Positions 24,201-37,569 of a stretch of DNA of 64,000 nt are shown here, one piece after another. The stretch is from Piliocolobus tephrosceles (taxonomy: Eukaryota > Chordata > Mammalia > Primates > Cercopithecidae): NCBI RefSeq assembly GCF_002776525.5, contig NC_045439.1, forward strand, positions 118,897,100 to 118,961,099, written 5' to 3'. The notes beneath the pieces were generated by a model. The model did not search any database and had not been told where the DNA came from. It saw only the letters and a program-made list of their open reading frames with translations. How positions within the stretch are numbered: the stretch's first letter is position 1; every line of letters begins with the position of its first letter. The position numbers were made by a program, and so were the translations under genes.

Positions 24201-24569
24201 GATTACAAACTGTTAGATCTTGCTGATACCTCCCAGAGAGCTATGGTCTAGAACTGTACATCTACTCCATTAAGTTAGTCAATACTGATTATTAGAAACC
24301 ATGTCCCTCCTAATTAATATCTATTCAGTTATACACTCACTTTCCAGTAAATATGAAAATATTAAATTTTCTTTAAAAATAATAAAAATAAATAAGACAT
24401 GATCTCTGTTCTCAAAATTTATTAATCTAATGAGAGCAAGTGATGTTTTGGTTAAATATGGAGCCAAATGTTTGGGAGTAGAAAGCTATGCAGGAGAGTA
24501 ACTACATGAAAGCAATTACACAGACCAAGAAAATCCATCACAGCAAACAGGTGGAAATGGAGCAGAATG

Positions 24570-24800
24570 AAATAATAATGATGGCATTTAACAAGTGCTT
24601 AGTATATGCTGGGCACTGTTCAATGTGCTTTGCAAATATTAACTCATTTAGTGCTCATAACCAACCTGTTAGATGCCATTGTTATCTTCTTTTTATAAAT
24701 ACAGAAAATAAGATGCAAATAAATTAAGTTACCAAAAATCAACAACTAGTAATTGACCGACCAGGAATTTGAACTAGGGACATTTAATCCAGGGTTTCAG
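24570..24800 (-). mobile_element. MIR SINE
   Basis: Antisense MIR: 'gtgcttagtatatgctgggcactgt', 'aactcatttagtgctcataacca' and the end 'ggaatttgaactaggga' (tRNA-derived box). Well preserved for a MIR. Confidence 0.85.
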
Positions 24801-25698
24801 CTTTCAGCCACTTTACTTCAGGGAATACATTGGACATTGGGGTGACCTGTCTTAGGAAATAAAGAATTACGTAGGAAGTTATTTTTCTTCACTTCTCATG
24901 TGCAATTATCAGAAAATGACAAGGACTTTTTCAATCTGGGGCCAAATGCAAGTAAATTTTTCTAATCTCCTAGAGTTCTTATCTGTATATCATTAATTGA
25001 GATCTGATTTGTGATACTTATTAAATCTGTATCTTGCTAACTGTAAATGACAGTCATAGTTTTAAATACCACATCTTTAAGTGCTGCATATGATCTAAAA
25101 CAATATTATGTCTTTGCCAGGGCTGATCTTTTGTTTCTAAGAAAGAAGGGCATTTTGATGATATTCCATGTCATGGTGCATAAGTGACTGATCAGCTTAT
25201 AAAGTAGTTATGTTGAATTTTAATGGTTTGTTAATTTAAAATGTGAGTTATATCAATTTTAGCACCTTAAAAGATTAACTCTAAATTGTTTATTGAAACT
25301 ACTGTGTACTAAAATTTTTATTGACAGCATAAAGTGCAAAACACTTACTAAATATCATTTATAGAGCTCAGTTAATCTTAATAAACAATTAGTATGTTAG
25401 AGTGTGTTTGAAAATAATAGTATCTTAAATTATCTTATTTTAAAGAGACAATAATTACAAACTTATATTGATATTTTGAAAATGTTCATGAACATTGGTT
25501 TAAAGTTATATGTAAACAGTTAAATATTTATGGTAATTAAATTCATATAGATATACTTTTATAAGTATTATACAAAGACATAAATTATCTTACATAACTA
25601 ATTTTAAATAGGTATTTGTATATTTAAATATAGGAAGGGAAAATCATATTGCATTATTTTATAGGAGAATTCAAAAGGATGGGAACACAAAATAACAG
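24801..25698. other. AT-rich DNA, nothing recognised
   Basis: No gene or named repeat is supported. Confidence 0.5.
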
Positions 25699-25700
25699 CA

Positions 25701-25723
25701 AAAAAAAAAAAAAAAAAAAAAAA
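25701..25723. repeat. Poly(A) run
   Basis: An A run of about 23 bases lies 17 bp ahead of the AluJ. It may be the tail of another retroposon or an expanded target A-tract. Confidence 0.9.
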
Positions 25724-25739
25724 TCAAAGAATATTTTGG

Positions 25740-26010
25740 GCCAGGCACAGTGGCTTATTTTAATCCCAACACTTTGGGAAGCCAAGGTGTGCAGATTGCT
25801 TGAGTCCAGGAGTTTAAGGCCAGCCTGGGCAACACGGTGCAATCTCATCTCTACAAAAACTATAAAAAAATTTGTCAGCTGTGGTCCCAGCTACTGAGGA
25901 GCCTGAGGTGGAAGGATCGCCTGAGACTTGGAGGCAGAGGTTGCAGGGAGCTGATATCATGCCACTGAACTACAGCCTGGGTGACAGAGCAAGGCCATAT
26001 CTCAAAAAAA

Positions 26011-26013
<3 letters not shown>
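25740..26013 (+). mobile_element. Alu SINE, AluJ type
   Basis: Full dimer: 'ggccaggcacagtggct' start, linker near 25850-25870, right arm ending 'agggagctgatatcatgcc', 'cagcctgggtgacagagc' and 'atatctcaaaaa'. Many substitutions indicate an AluJ. Its A tail runs straight into the CA repeat. Confidence 0.93.
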
Positions 26014-26055
<42 letters not shown>

Positions 26056-26082
26056 CACACACACATATATATGTATATATTG
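26014..26082. repeat. (CA)n then (TA)n repeat in an Alu tail
   Basis: About 16 CA units followed by alternating CACATATATA blocks. Microsatellites commonly arise from Alu tails, and this one begins where the AluJ tail ends. Open frames across it on both strands are artefacts. Confidence 0.95.
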
Positions 26083-27599
26083 CCTTTCATTATGACTAAT
26101 AGTGCTATCATATCTTCATATGTAGTCCTGAATAAAATGTTACAAATACTTAAACATAGAGTATTTGGCAATTATTTATCTCTCCTTCCACTTTTATAAC
26201 TGAAGCTAAGCATTTTCTTGAATTGTCTAATTGTTTTCTATCACAAATTATTCATTAGAACATGAATCTAAAGCACATGTTTAATGTGATTTACATTTTT
26301 GTAAAATGTAACACAAACATTTTTTCCCAGGGAGAAAAAATTTAGTTTATAAACAATGAATCATAATTTTGAAGTATAGTTAGAGTTCTGCTTACCCCGA
26401 AACACCTATTTTTCTATTGCTTTAATATTGGTTTATCAGCAATTCTTAGAATAAATTAAATTATGGAAATATAAGCAGTAATAAATAAAGCTACATTCTT
26501 GGAATAGGCTATGGTTTTCATAATGGAAAAAAAAGTACTGCTTACTTAAGTATACTATTTTTTCATTTCCACAGTTGCAAAGGAGATTCAATTAAAGCAA
26601 GGTATCCTATCTAAATTCCAGGTTGAAAGAACAGCAGATATTCATTACATGTATTTAGGCATTGAGCAACAGTACCAAAAAAAATTCAGTATTGTAACAT
26701 AAGGGACTCAAGTCAGTGTCATGGTTAAAATATTGTACAGGTACCAAGGTCCTATACCAATGCTACTATTCAAAATATATTTTTAAAAACTTGTAACTAT
26801 TTTCTTCCCATATAAGATAAATTTCCAAAAGGGTAAGAACATTATAAATTAGTTTTCCCATTTGGCATCTGTCTTTGCAAAGAAAATATCATTGAGCAAA
26901 AAATCGTTGTGAACTCTACTTCAGTTCATCAATTATGTATATACCAGAACTTCACACTGAAATGTTAAAACTGATCTGAACAAAATATCAAAATGCAGCT
27001 CCATGTATGATTTTGTGAAATAGCTGATAACCAAATGTCCCAACTTCTTAATTTGGATTATTTTGCTCTCTATTCATGTTATATAAGACAATGACACATA
27101 CTCAACATTTTAGACACTTTAGTTTCCTATTTGGTCTATGGAAATATTGGGGCCTCTTCAGTACTGATTTCATCAGTTTAGACATTTACAATCTTAATTT
27201 TGATGACCTTGTGTTAACTCCTTTAGAGATAATACATTTAGCTAGATTTCAGACATGACACAGGAAATCATTCAATAGCTCCATGAGACCAATGTCAATA
27301 TTCTATCAACTTTAGAAGTCTAGAAAATAAAAATACATCCACCATCATTAGGTCTGTAGCATGCAAATGGTAGTGAAATGATGTTCATAACCTCTAGTTT
27401 TGCTGTATTAGAATTAGAGAAAGGAAAAATAATCTTCCTTTTACAGATGAGAGGTGGATGTTGTTCTAAATGCTGATTATATCTCTCTTATCTGTGATTA
27501 TTTTGCCAGTTCTTCTCAGTGAGGTTTTTCTAATATTTTATTTTGGTTTGACTCTTTGTCCTCATTAATCCAGGACTGAAATTCCAGTCCTCATCTGAT
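26083..27599. other. AT-rich DNA, nothing recognised
   Basis: No gene or confidently named repeat. Confidence 0.5.
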
Positions 27600-28575
27600 C
27601 ATTGGTCTTGTCAAATTATGCCTTTTCATTACAACCTATCATTCTTTTAACATTGAACAGTAAATACCAAGTACTAGGCACCACTGTACAGATAAAAGCA
27701 AGAGTCCTGTTTAGGAAGAGCTTGTGCTCTGTTGAGTGCTGTGTAAATGAATAAAGAGGTAAATACCAGATTATGATAAGTATTATATTGAAAGTTAAAT
27801 AGCCGATTATATGAGATTGGACTTTAAATAGATTGGCCAATTGAAGTTACCTGAAAGTAATGGTCACAACAGTAAGGACATGGTCAAACAAAGATTCAGG
27901 AAAAGACATTCCAGGTAAAGGGTATAGTTTGTTCAAAAGATCAAATGTAGAAACTAGCTGTGTAGCCTCATGGAATTAGAAAAACAAAAAATTTCAGGTG
28001 AGTTGAGTAAGATGGTGTGGTAGGTAAAAGGAAGATTATGAAAAGATTCAGAAGGTGCCAATTATATGAATCTTGATTGGAAAGGAGACTGTATTCTTGT
28101 GTTTATTATTATTATTACTTTACACAGGTATGACATTACTTGACTTATATATGTTTTTCTAAATGTGAGTCTGCTATTTTGAGAATATATCATAAGGAAG
28201 TAATCAATAGTGGAATCAGGAAAACAGGAGTTACTGTTTTGCTTTATGCAAGAGATAAAAATATTTATGACTACAATGGCACTGGAGAGAGATACATATG
28301 GGACAGGGTTAGGGAAGCAGAGTAATTAAAGAGAATGCCCATATTTTTGGTTGAATAAAGAGTTAAAGTTATTTACAGCCTGAGAAAGGTATACATTTGG
28401 GAGAATACAAGAAGAGATAAAGAGTCCTCTTTATAACATGCTAAATTTGAGATAAATATTAGGCAATAATGTGATGTGCTCTATTAGGTAATTAGATATA
28501 AGAATCTGGAGTTCCAGGGAGAAATTAGAGCCAAAGATACAGATTTAGGAATCACTCACACATAGACTTTATTTA
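27600..28575. mobile_element. Probable ancient interspersed repeat, family unknown
   Basis: Phrases such as 'aaaagacattccaggtaaaggg', a group about 'atgtagaaactagctgtg' and 'gatttaggaatcactcacacatag' are familiar from old mammalian repeats with a moderately GC-rich purine strand. The exact family and orientation were not identified. It is not coding. Confidence 0.35.
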
Positions 28576-28894
28576 AAGCCATATATTATTTATGGCCGAC
28601 TAGGTACTTCCTAGATAACAAATCATAGAAACAAATTATTTGTCATAACTTGGAAACAAATACACTCTGAAACGAGGGGACAAGACATTATTTCATGTAA
28701 TGTGACATATTCCTCCTTCTCCCCACTTTCACCACTTTCTCTTTCTCCTGACTTCCTCCCATTTCTAGCTCTCTCTAGCTCTTTCTCCGTAGTTGCATCA
28801 CTATACCAATTTCCACTGTTAGCTTTAAAGCAAATTGCTCTATTCAATGAGTATATCCTATTTGCCAACACCATATTGATTCCTATACTTTTGT

Positions 28895-29160
28895 AATTAG
28901 CTTGTTATCTGGCAATATAAGGCCTCTAGTTTTTGTTGTCTTCAAAACCATTTTTGCTATCTTATTTCTTCGTAGTTTCATACCAATTTTAAAATTAGCT
29001 TGTCAATCAATTTTTACAAATTTATAGTATAGGTTTATCATAGCTTTTGCTATATTAATTCTTAGGTACTTGACATATTTGATATCAGCTAAATGGATAT
29101 ATTTTATCAATATATACATTAAAATAAATGTTTAAGCTATTACTTTAGTTGATGAGACTA
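28895..29160 (-). mobile_element. L1 ORF2 3' fragment
   Basis: Antisense L1: 'aattttaaaattagcttgtcaat' with 'tttttacaaatttatag', then 'aattcttaggtacttgacatattt'. This is the usual order of L1M ORF2 end sequence, with an internal deletion. Confidence 0.7.
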
Positions 29161-31692
29161 TTACTTAAAAGTGTTCAAAAATAGTTTGGTAAAGAAACAA
29201 ACTAAAACTAAAACAGAGCCTGAAGCATGTAGCAAAGGTATTTACTCAGTGAAGTCATTTTAATGTATTGCCATCCCTTCTTTTAATGAGCAAACTTCAT
29301 TCTTCGACCTGATTTGTGCAGTGCCAGAACTTGGATATTTACCTATTTCTACTGAAATTAAAAAAAAAAAAAAATCAACCTCATTAGAGACAAATTGGAA
29401 AAATCTAGTAAAGTAAAACATCCTATATCAGAAAATGTAATAACTTACCATTTAAATATAATACTTTCTAATATTTTCTACTTATTTTTATTCTGATGCA
29501 TTTTTCTGTTTTTTTTTTTTTTATCACTACTAAAGTATTTTTCAATTTGATGTATAAATGCTCCAATATCTGTATTACACTTGGGTAAATCCTCAAAAAA
29601 CCTATCTGAGAACCTGTATCAGTACAGACTGACTCACTAGGAAATGAAACAAAAATGCAAATGTCCCTAGCTTTAAAGGTTTGCCTGAATTATCTATCAA
29701 ATCTCAACTCACAGTTTTAATATCTATGTAAGACACTTCATCCACAATATCCTAAAATTCCCTTGCTTCTAGATATCCACTTCATTACTCATGACTATGT
29801 GAAGACATTCATTTTCATGTTAACCAGGTGACATATTACCTAGAGAATAGAGAAGATAAACATTAAACTTTTTGAATGTCAGCAAGTGTCAAGTCAGAAA
29901 GCAAACAAAGTTCACAACATAAGAGTATAAGAAATTATATAGTTAACTGGAAACAGTGTCCTCTGGGGAAAAGAAAGTTTTGGCAGTACCATTGCATACT
30001 TTTTGTCCTCATTCCCATAGCCCTGCCACTGGCGGATTGCCTTGATGCCTGTCATCTGCTTTTGATCTTTCCCCCATTAGTGTACAGGGTAGATGAAAAT
30101 CAGGCAACATTCCATCTGGAATTTGTTGGGACACTTTCTTCTATGTCGAGGTAGAATGGTAAGGACTTGGCAATAATATTGACAAAATATGAGAATTCTT
30201 ACATCTTTGATTGGCTTTCAGCCATCACAACCACAACCTCCACCACTGTGTTATAAATTTTGGATGCAGCTATCTAACAGAAGGCTAACTGAGATTATGA
30301 AGAGACAACTGTTTGGCTCATTATAAAGTCAGATGTGTTCTTTGGCATTTGAGTGGACAGCAGAGACTTTGACATTAACACATGGCTCATTAGGAATGAA
30401 TTTGAGCTTGGCCTTTTGCTAAACTTAAAACAAAATATCTAATATAGAGAAGCAACTCCTTGAAAATGCTGAAACAATCTCCTAAACACACACAGCTGTA
30501 ATTTAAAATGAAGGCACCATACCTCTAGGCATTTGCCATTAAGAGTATAGTGTACATCTTAAAATTGTGAAGAAAACAATGAAACAGCACAAGGTCATGT
30601 TCCTTTTATGTTTCTTGTTCCTAATGACAAATACACTGACTTTTCCTGTTCCACCTAATTGTTGTCATGTTCTAGAACAGGAAATCTTGTAGTATCATGA
30701 TAGGGCCATATTTACAGCATTACCTAGTAGTTAATGGTTAGTTACCATTTTTATGATAAATTTGATGTTACTATTCAGCTAATTAAATTTACGCTAAGCT
30801 GGAACTTGAGACATAAAGAAGTTTATTACTTTGTATATACAAAGCAAAATTATTCTTTGATTTTGTGACAGCTTAGCAGTGTGTACTGAAAACAGTGTGT
30901 GTACTAACTATAGGCACACATTACTTATTTAACTTACAGGGTTGGTCAGTTTTGCATTTATTCTAACCCGCATAATTTTGTTCTTCAAATACTTTCTACA
31001 AAAAATACAAAGTATTTCATTCTGCAAAGAATTCAAATATCATTTTCATTTAATTTTGAACACGACTATGTTGTAATCTATTTTTCGGCTCTGAGAATTT
31101 AAATTGTAAACAAATAAACTCTGCTTTCATAATTTATGCACATCAAAAACATACACCAAGTCAACTGAGAATAATGTGTCTGCCAGTACTGTCAGTTATG
31201 ATGAAAATTACAAATTCCTTATACTCTGAGCTATGTTTGTAGAAGCAAATATGATGCCCAAGGAAAGAACAGATCTATCAAATATTTCATGGACAGCATG
31301 ACATGACTAAAAGTCTCAGAACTTGAGTAATGCTGAAATGCAGAAAATGGGTTCATGGAGCTTTAAATTTGGAAGACTTTAAATGATAAAAAGTGCTACC
31401 AAGTTTCCATAAAACAAACAAACAAACAAAATAGTAGACAAAATTTATCTAAGCAAAAAAGTTTAGTTTGAGACTGACCAGCATCTGTGAGTCTGCTGCT
31501 TGCTTATTACTGGTAGGGCCTCTAACAAGAAATATGACATACTGGAAATAATGGGACATTCTGTTAGAGGTAGGTGGACTAAGAATATGGCAGAACTTTT
31601 CTAAATGGTCTCCCTGTTTTGTGTCTAACCAAAATACACCCTAACCGGAAGGAATTGATGATTCTGTTTAATTCTTATATGCCTTCAATGTT
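29161..31692. other. AT-rich DNA, nothing recognised
   Basis: Contains an A15-type run near 29360-29374 and a T14 run near 29509. No gene is supported. Confidence 0.5.
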
Positions 31693-31697
31693 CCTTG

Positions 31698-32230
31698 TGT
31701 TGGTTAATACTGAGGGTCCACTTGATTGGATTGAAGGATGCAAAGTATTGATCATGGGTGTGTCTGTCAGGGTGTTGCCAAAAGCGATTAACATTTAAGT
31801 CAGTGGGCTGGGAAATCAAGAACCACCCTTAATCTGGGTGGGTACCATCTAATCAACTGCTAGCCTGGCCAGAACATAAAGCAGGCAGAAAAATGTGAAA
31901 AGGCTAAACTGGCTTAGCCTCCCAGCTAACATTTCTCTCCCCTTCTGGATGCATCCTACCCTTGAATGTCAGACTCCAAGTTCTTCAGCTTTGGGACTTG
32001 GACTGTCTTCCCTTCTCAGCTTGCAGATAGCCTGTTTTGGGATCTTGTGATCGTGTGAGTTAATACAACTTTAAAAACTCCTCTCTATATATATGAATAA
32101 AATATATATGATATATATCATACACATTATATATACATTATATATACACATTATATATAAAATATATGATATATAGCATATACATCATATATATCCTATT
32201 AGTTCTATCCTTCTAGAAAACCCTAATACA
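31698..32230 (+). mobile_element. Solitary MLT2A-type LTR (ERV-L)
   Basis: Starts TGTTGGTTAATACTGAGG and ends CCCTAATACA. Landmarks include 'ggattgaaggatgcaaagta', 'agggtgttgccaaaagcgatt', 'aatctgggtgggtaccatc', 'actccaagttcttcagc' and 'cttgtgatcgtgtgagtta'. An expanded TA-rich block lies at about 32085-32206 near its 3' end. No second LTR or internal region is seen, so it is solitary. Flanking 5-mers (CCTTG, TCCCT) do not match well. Confidence 0.85.
32085..32206. repeat. AT-rich palindromic repeat inside the LTR
   Basis: Alternating TATATA blocks with short ATACACATT and GATATAT units give many internal inverted repeats. It is an expansion of the short TA stretch normally found near the MLT2A 3' end. 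Confidence 0.85.
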
Positions 32231-35200
32231 TCCCTTATATTTAGAAGGCATTTGAATATTTTTAAGTAACTAACATTTCTTTTAAATTATTTTATTTTTT
32301 AATACATTTTCTGAAAGACAAAAAATATGTGTGGTTGAGCCTGCATAAATAAGATTCCAAAACATAAAATGAAATTAATTGCATAGTGAGTAGCACTGGC
32401 TAGGAAGCAGGACAAGTGCTTTCTAGTGTAAACAGTGACAAACTATTTAAACCAAGTCTCAAAAAAAAAAAAAAAAATGTAAAAAGAAGAGAATCGTATT
32501 TGCGTTTCCAAATTTCAAACTTGTCAACAGCAAAACAGAAAACTTATAAAAACACCTTACAGAAATTGTAAATATAGGAAGTTTGGAAGCATTGTATGTA
32601 TTTAGAAGAACTAGCTTTGAAAATAATATCTTGAAAGAATTTATAAAATTTACTGACAGTCTAAATTCTCAGTAGAAAGTACACCTTTTGAAAATATAAA
32701 TTTGGTTTTGTGGAGCAAAAACATATATCTTAATTGAATAAGTGGAAAAACTTTCATTTCCTTATGTTTATTGTTTTAAAGGATCATGATCATACACAGA
32801 ATTCAGAGAAATCTGAGTTTTCATGGCTAAAGTTCCAAGTGTCCTGACATCAGATGTGTGCTGAGTATAAAACTATTTAGAATTATCTGAAGAATTAGTC
32901 ATTTTGTGAGATTCTGGATCTTTCTGACCAACTTGGATCTTTCTTCATTGAATAAATATATCTTTTATAAACAAATGAAACATTCTGATTTGACCCCATT
33001 TTGCATAGGCAGATGCGTCTGTTTTGCTTGTTGTACGGGAAAAGCATGAGGAAATAAACAGCTTGAAAACTCACCTGGCCCAATTATTTTAAATAGAATC
33101 ACTTGGATTTGGAGGATAGACAGCAAAGTCAGAAAAAGAGAGCACTAGAACAAGAGAGAACTAGAACAAGAGAGTGAGTGAGCGAGAGAGAGAAGGTACA
33201 ACTAAAAATGGTTTTTCTAACTGTGACCTGTAAGCTGGGTAAAGATTTATAAACTATTGAATATATGTATAAGGATATTTGTTTCGAAAAATGCAATAAT
33301 CTGCTGTTATTTAGCAAATGTCCATTCAGTTCCCAGCATAGAAGCAGGATGAAGGGAATGTCAACCATCTCATTTGTAAAAACAACAATGACAAGCAACA
33401 TGGATCTGAGGAATGATCATTTAGAAATATCATTTCTATAAAATTCAGCAGATAACTGTATTTCATTGAAAAAATCTTTTTATGATTATAGAGATTGTAT
33501 CCCCTTCACCCCAAGTTATTTAGTTACATTTGGATTCCTGCAATTACCATTCACTTAAAAAATTAATAAATCCCCCTATTTTTCTTCATAAATAATGCAT
33601 ATGTAACCTATGTGGCACTAAGAAAAATTGAATTCTCAAATAAATTAGGCTTTTCACATTTCTCAAAAGAGTATCCACATTTACTGCAGGACAGCCCAGA
33701 ATTCACTACTGCAATAACGGAACTCATATACCTCGAGTGCTTGAAAAAATGGCTCAAAATTTACTGCACTCCTTACCTAGCCATCTCTTGATCTTTTCCC
33801 ACCATCAAAATACACATAAACATGTCTGCTAACAAGTTTCAGAAAAAATCCTACTTATCACAGATCCCAAGGTGTATAAGCAAGTTAAGAAACTTAAAAT
33901 GATATGGGATTATATACATACACGACTAGTAACCTTTTTCAAAATTATTATCACTGTTTAGCAATAGTTTATTGTACCTATTTGTTACTACCTGTATTCA
34001 CTTCTTTCTTACCAGTTCTATCTATTGGTACTCCAATGACTGTGATTAAGAAGACATAAAATGACTTGAAAAAATAGTCCTTCAGAGTTGTGTCATGTGT
34101 ATGATTGCTTCTCAAAAGGAAAAGGTGAAGCTAATTCTCCTCACACAGGATATAATTCGGATTTTGAGCTTGAGGCCCTGCTCTGTACTAGGCTACCATA
34201 TTCATTTTCATCTGTGAAGGCTTCATTTATAAGTATATGGTAGGAGAACTTGTGATCAGTTTTATAGCTTCCCATACATTCGCTGCATTCTTTTTGCTTG
34301 TTCTTGACAATACTTCTGATCTGTTAGAATTAAATTAGAGGAAAATCTTTATCCTCATCATTTCTCTAACAAGGGACATTTTAAATAGACTTTGGTTACT
34401 GTTGAAACTGTAAGAACTGACCTCTGACTGTCCTGAAGGAGAAAGCTCTCATTCATTGCCAGAAAAGGTCTCTTAGGGATATTCCTACTTGTATTTGGCT
34501 GGATTTCTGAGACTGAGAATTTTTGTACACCACAGAGAAGGTTATCCCTCCTGGTATAATCATCCTATCAAAGTCATTTATCCTGAACAATGCTGTGCTG
34601 CTGCCTACATTTAGTCTCATAGTGAGAATAAAGTTATTTTTCATGAAATCCCTTAATAGATATCTCCATAACTCAGTTTTTTATTGTAAATAAGGTGCTA
34701 GGTAGTAATAAAACATGATAAGAAGTAAAACGCATTAATGCTCTGTTAAATCACAAGATGGTGTTGTACCTTAAACCAACATTTTTTAAACAAGTTTTCT
34801 TACATTTAAATAGATAGAACTCAAAATTATTTTATTCAATAATTTGACTTTCATGAGTATGTGAAATAAATGACAAAGAAATAATTTAGGAAATGTTGAT
34901 TTTAAGCATTAGGTAGACTGCCTGAATTTATAATATACTACCATAAGAAGAGCTAGAGAGAAATTATTATTTCTCTATGAACTATAGTTCACAATTTAGT
35001 GAAGAATCACATCTGATATTTGAACACAGCATTTGAAAACTCCATCAACAAAAAGGAAATCACCAAGAAGAAAGACAGAGGAACATTTTTCATTTTAATA
35101 TCAGAACAGATTTGGATAAATTTAATGTCTTTATCTCAGAATTTTGTTTGTAATATGCAAAGTGTCAAACAACTCCCTTTTTTCCATAGCAAAATGATTG

Positions 35201-36830
35201 AAGCCATTTACAAATTTATGTATATAAAGTGGCCAGATATATTTGAAAGATGTATTTATCTTTTGATCAGATTTAGTCAAAACTGCAAAATAGGTAAATT
35301 TTTCATTGAACTCTTCACTCAGCTTTTCCCTCTTATGTGCTATATCACATCTTCCAGAACAGCACCCATCATGTGTCCTCTAAGTCTCTTCCCTTCTAGT
35401 CATATTAAGGAAAACTGATAAACACATTTAGATCAGATTTTGATATTTCAATATTTTAATTCTTGTTTCCTCATTTACTTATAAATGCTATGGAAGAAAC
35501 TGACGATTTCTACTGTATTGTCCACTTCTTCCTGGAATGTTTCCCAGTCTCTGTTGCAAGGAAGTATAGACATGACTGATTACTATCCAGAAATGGTCAT
35601 GGGAGTACCATGTGTGACTTTCAGGCATGGACCATGAAGCCATTGTAGTGTTTTCTCCTTCTGGCAGGGTAGCCTGGAAATGCTCATATTGACCTTGGAG
35701 GTCACACATCAACAAAAGCAGAGATTCCATCAGTCTGCATTATTGCATTATCATGTAGAAAACAATAGTCGCTGCTAGCTGAAACATCTTTCTTTGGACA
35801 GTTACACAGAAAGTCATAAAAATATATTCTGTTTGATTCATTATCTGCTTTCTGGTCTATATGTTTCAGTATAGCCCATGCTCATTTTCTCATAAGATCC
35901 GTAAGACGTTACTCCTCAGAAATCTGTTAAATGTTGTCATATAGTGAGACAAACCAGATTGTTTCCTATTTTTTGTGATTTATTGTTGCCTAAGTACCAA
36001 CAGAACTCTTTCTTTATCTTAGCAATATCTGAAAGCAAAGATCCCCCAAATTTCCATAGGATACATTTATACTCAGTTGCTTTAATAATGATATAAAGAT
36101 ATCAGCTAACAATTCCTCTTGGAAAACATAAGCCATTTAATGTGGAAGTTGGGTTTTTATCTAATTATTGTATTACATTTTTATGGTTTTAAATAATTTT
36201 CAGGTGCACCAATTATGTATATATTGTAACATCTTTGCCCCACATCTTTATCTCTTACTATTACCATCTCTTTGGTTACATTTATTTATTTATTTATTTA
36301 TTTATTTTAATTTAATCTATTGCAAATTGGAGGATTTTTCAAACATAACATTCCTCATAACTCTCTTTTCAGGTGAATTCTTAACAATCCTTACTGCTTC
36401 TCATTTACTTTTTCTATGTTTTTCTTTAAAACTTCATTATTTCACTAGAAGGGAAAAAATAAATAAGAAATCAATGTTTATTATTTCATATGATTGTATT
36501 CTTTTTTCTTGGCTATCAAATATTGTTCATTGACTATTTTTTAAGAAACATATTCTCTCTTTTATAACAGGGAATCTCATTCTTTTTTTATTATATAAAA
36601 TTTCTGCATATATGATTTTTACCATTTTATTTGTTATATTAATTACCTCTAACTTATCTAGGGGTAAATTTTGTGATGTGCTCTTCTTACCATTAATAAT
36701 GTATAGCTAAAGAGTCTCTCAAGAACAGTAATTTACCTAAAGATAATATGTTTAATGAATTAGGGACTAACCTGAAGGCAATCAGAAAAAAAAGACGAAT
36801 TTTAAGAAAGACTATTGGTAGAGAGAAAGA
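32231..36830. other. AT-rich DNA, no gene recognised
   Basis: Contains an A18 run near 32460, a GA-rich block at 33120-33195 and a (TTTA)n tract at about 36281-36309. A moderately GC-rich patch at 35490-35740 may be an old unclassified repeat. Open frames (for example 35020-35418, 132 codons) have no recognisable domain and no sign of coding. Confidence 0.5.
36281..36309. repeat. (TTTA)n microsatellite
   Basis: Seven TTTA units. Confidence 0.9.
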
Positions 36831-36831
36831 A

Positions 36832-36929
36832 TGTGTGTGTGTGTGTGTGTGTATACACATATATTTCTTTAATTCTACCTATTGTAGATATTATATTATA
36901 TACATATAAATATATATATATATATATAA
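36832..36929. repeat. (TG)n and (TA)n tracts
   Basis: A TG run (36832-36852) and a TA run (about 36908-36929) bound the left arm of the inverted repeat. Confidence 0.9.
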
Positions 36930-37048
36930 TTCTTCTCTGATATGCAAAAACTACAAAATTTTGTGAAATGGCTTGAATATCTGTAGGTTTTGGTATCCAC
37001 AAGGGATCCTAGAGTCAATCCTTCATGGATAATGAGGAACAACTGTAT
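36930..37048 (-). mobile_element. MER2-type DNA transposon end, inverted copy
   Basis: In minus-strand sense it begins CAGTTGTTCCTCATTATCC at 37046 and continues through 'ggatccctt', 'gtggataccaaaacctac' and 'tgtagtttttgcatatc'. These are the 5' terminal features of the pogo/Tigger-related MER2 group. Only the first 115 bp or so are present, head to head with the nearly complete copy at 37232-37567. Confidence 0.75.
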
Positions 37049-37231
37049 ACACACACACACACAAACACATGGTACACACAATATATATGTATATGTACAC
37101 ACATATATACACACAGTACATATATGTGTACATCTATATGTACACAAATATAAGTGCTCACATATAAGTTGTGTGTGTGTGTATATATACACACATATAT
37201 ATACATATATATATATACACACACACACACA
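37049..37231. repeat. CA/TA/TG composite microsatellite between inverted arms
   Basis: Mixed (CA)n, (TATG)n, (TG)n and (TA)n blocks. CA blocks at both ends and TG blocks in between make the spacer largely self-complementary. Open frames on both strands (up to 118 codons) read only Tyr-Ile/Cys-Val/Thr-His repeats. Confidence 0.92.
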
Positions 37232-37567
37232 CATTTGCCCCTCTGCATCCATAGAGGATTGGTTCTAGGATCTCCTATGGATACCAAAACCTACAGATAT
37301 TCAAGTCCCTTTTGTAAAATTTTGTAGTTTTTCATTTAACCTATGCATATCTTCCCATATACTTTAAATCGTCTTTAGATTAATTATAATACCAAATACA
37401 ATATAAATGCTATGTAAATCATTGTTATCCTGTGTTGTTTAGAGCAGACTGAAAAGAAAAGTACATGCTCAATATAGACACAACTATCTGTTTTTTCTTT
37501 TGAATATTTTTCAATCTAGGTTGGTTGAATCCACTGAGGCAGAACCAGGGATATGGAGAGTCAACTG
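37232..37567 (+). mobile_element. MER2-type nonautonomous DNA transposon
   Basis: Starts with a degenerate terminus (CATTTGCCCCTCTGCATCC) and ends GGAGAGTCAACTG, its inverted counterpart, followed by TA, the expected target dinucleotide. Internal landmarks are 'ggataccaaaacctac', 'cttcccatatactttaaatc', 'caatataaatgctatgtaaat' and 'ggttggttgaatccac'. At 336 bp it is full length for this group and has no coding capacity. Confidence 0.82.
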
Positions 37568-37569
37568 TA

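Noticed and set aside
35020..35418. 132-codon plus-strand frame as a possible exon
   Set aside because: Lysine/isoleucine-rich by AT composition, without a motif or convincing splice sites.
36896..37287. Overlapping open frames of 66-118 codons on both strands
   Set aside because: They are translations of CA/TA/TG microsatellite and its inverted arms: low-complexity peptides with no start context.
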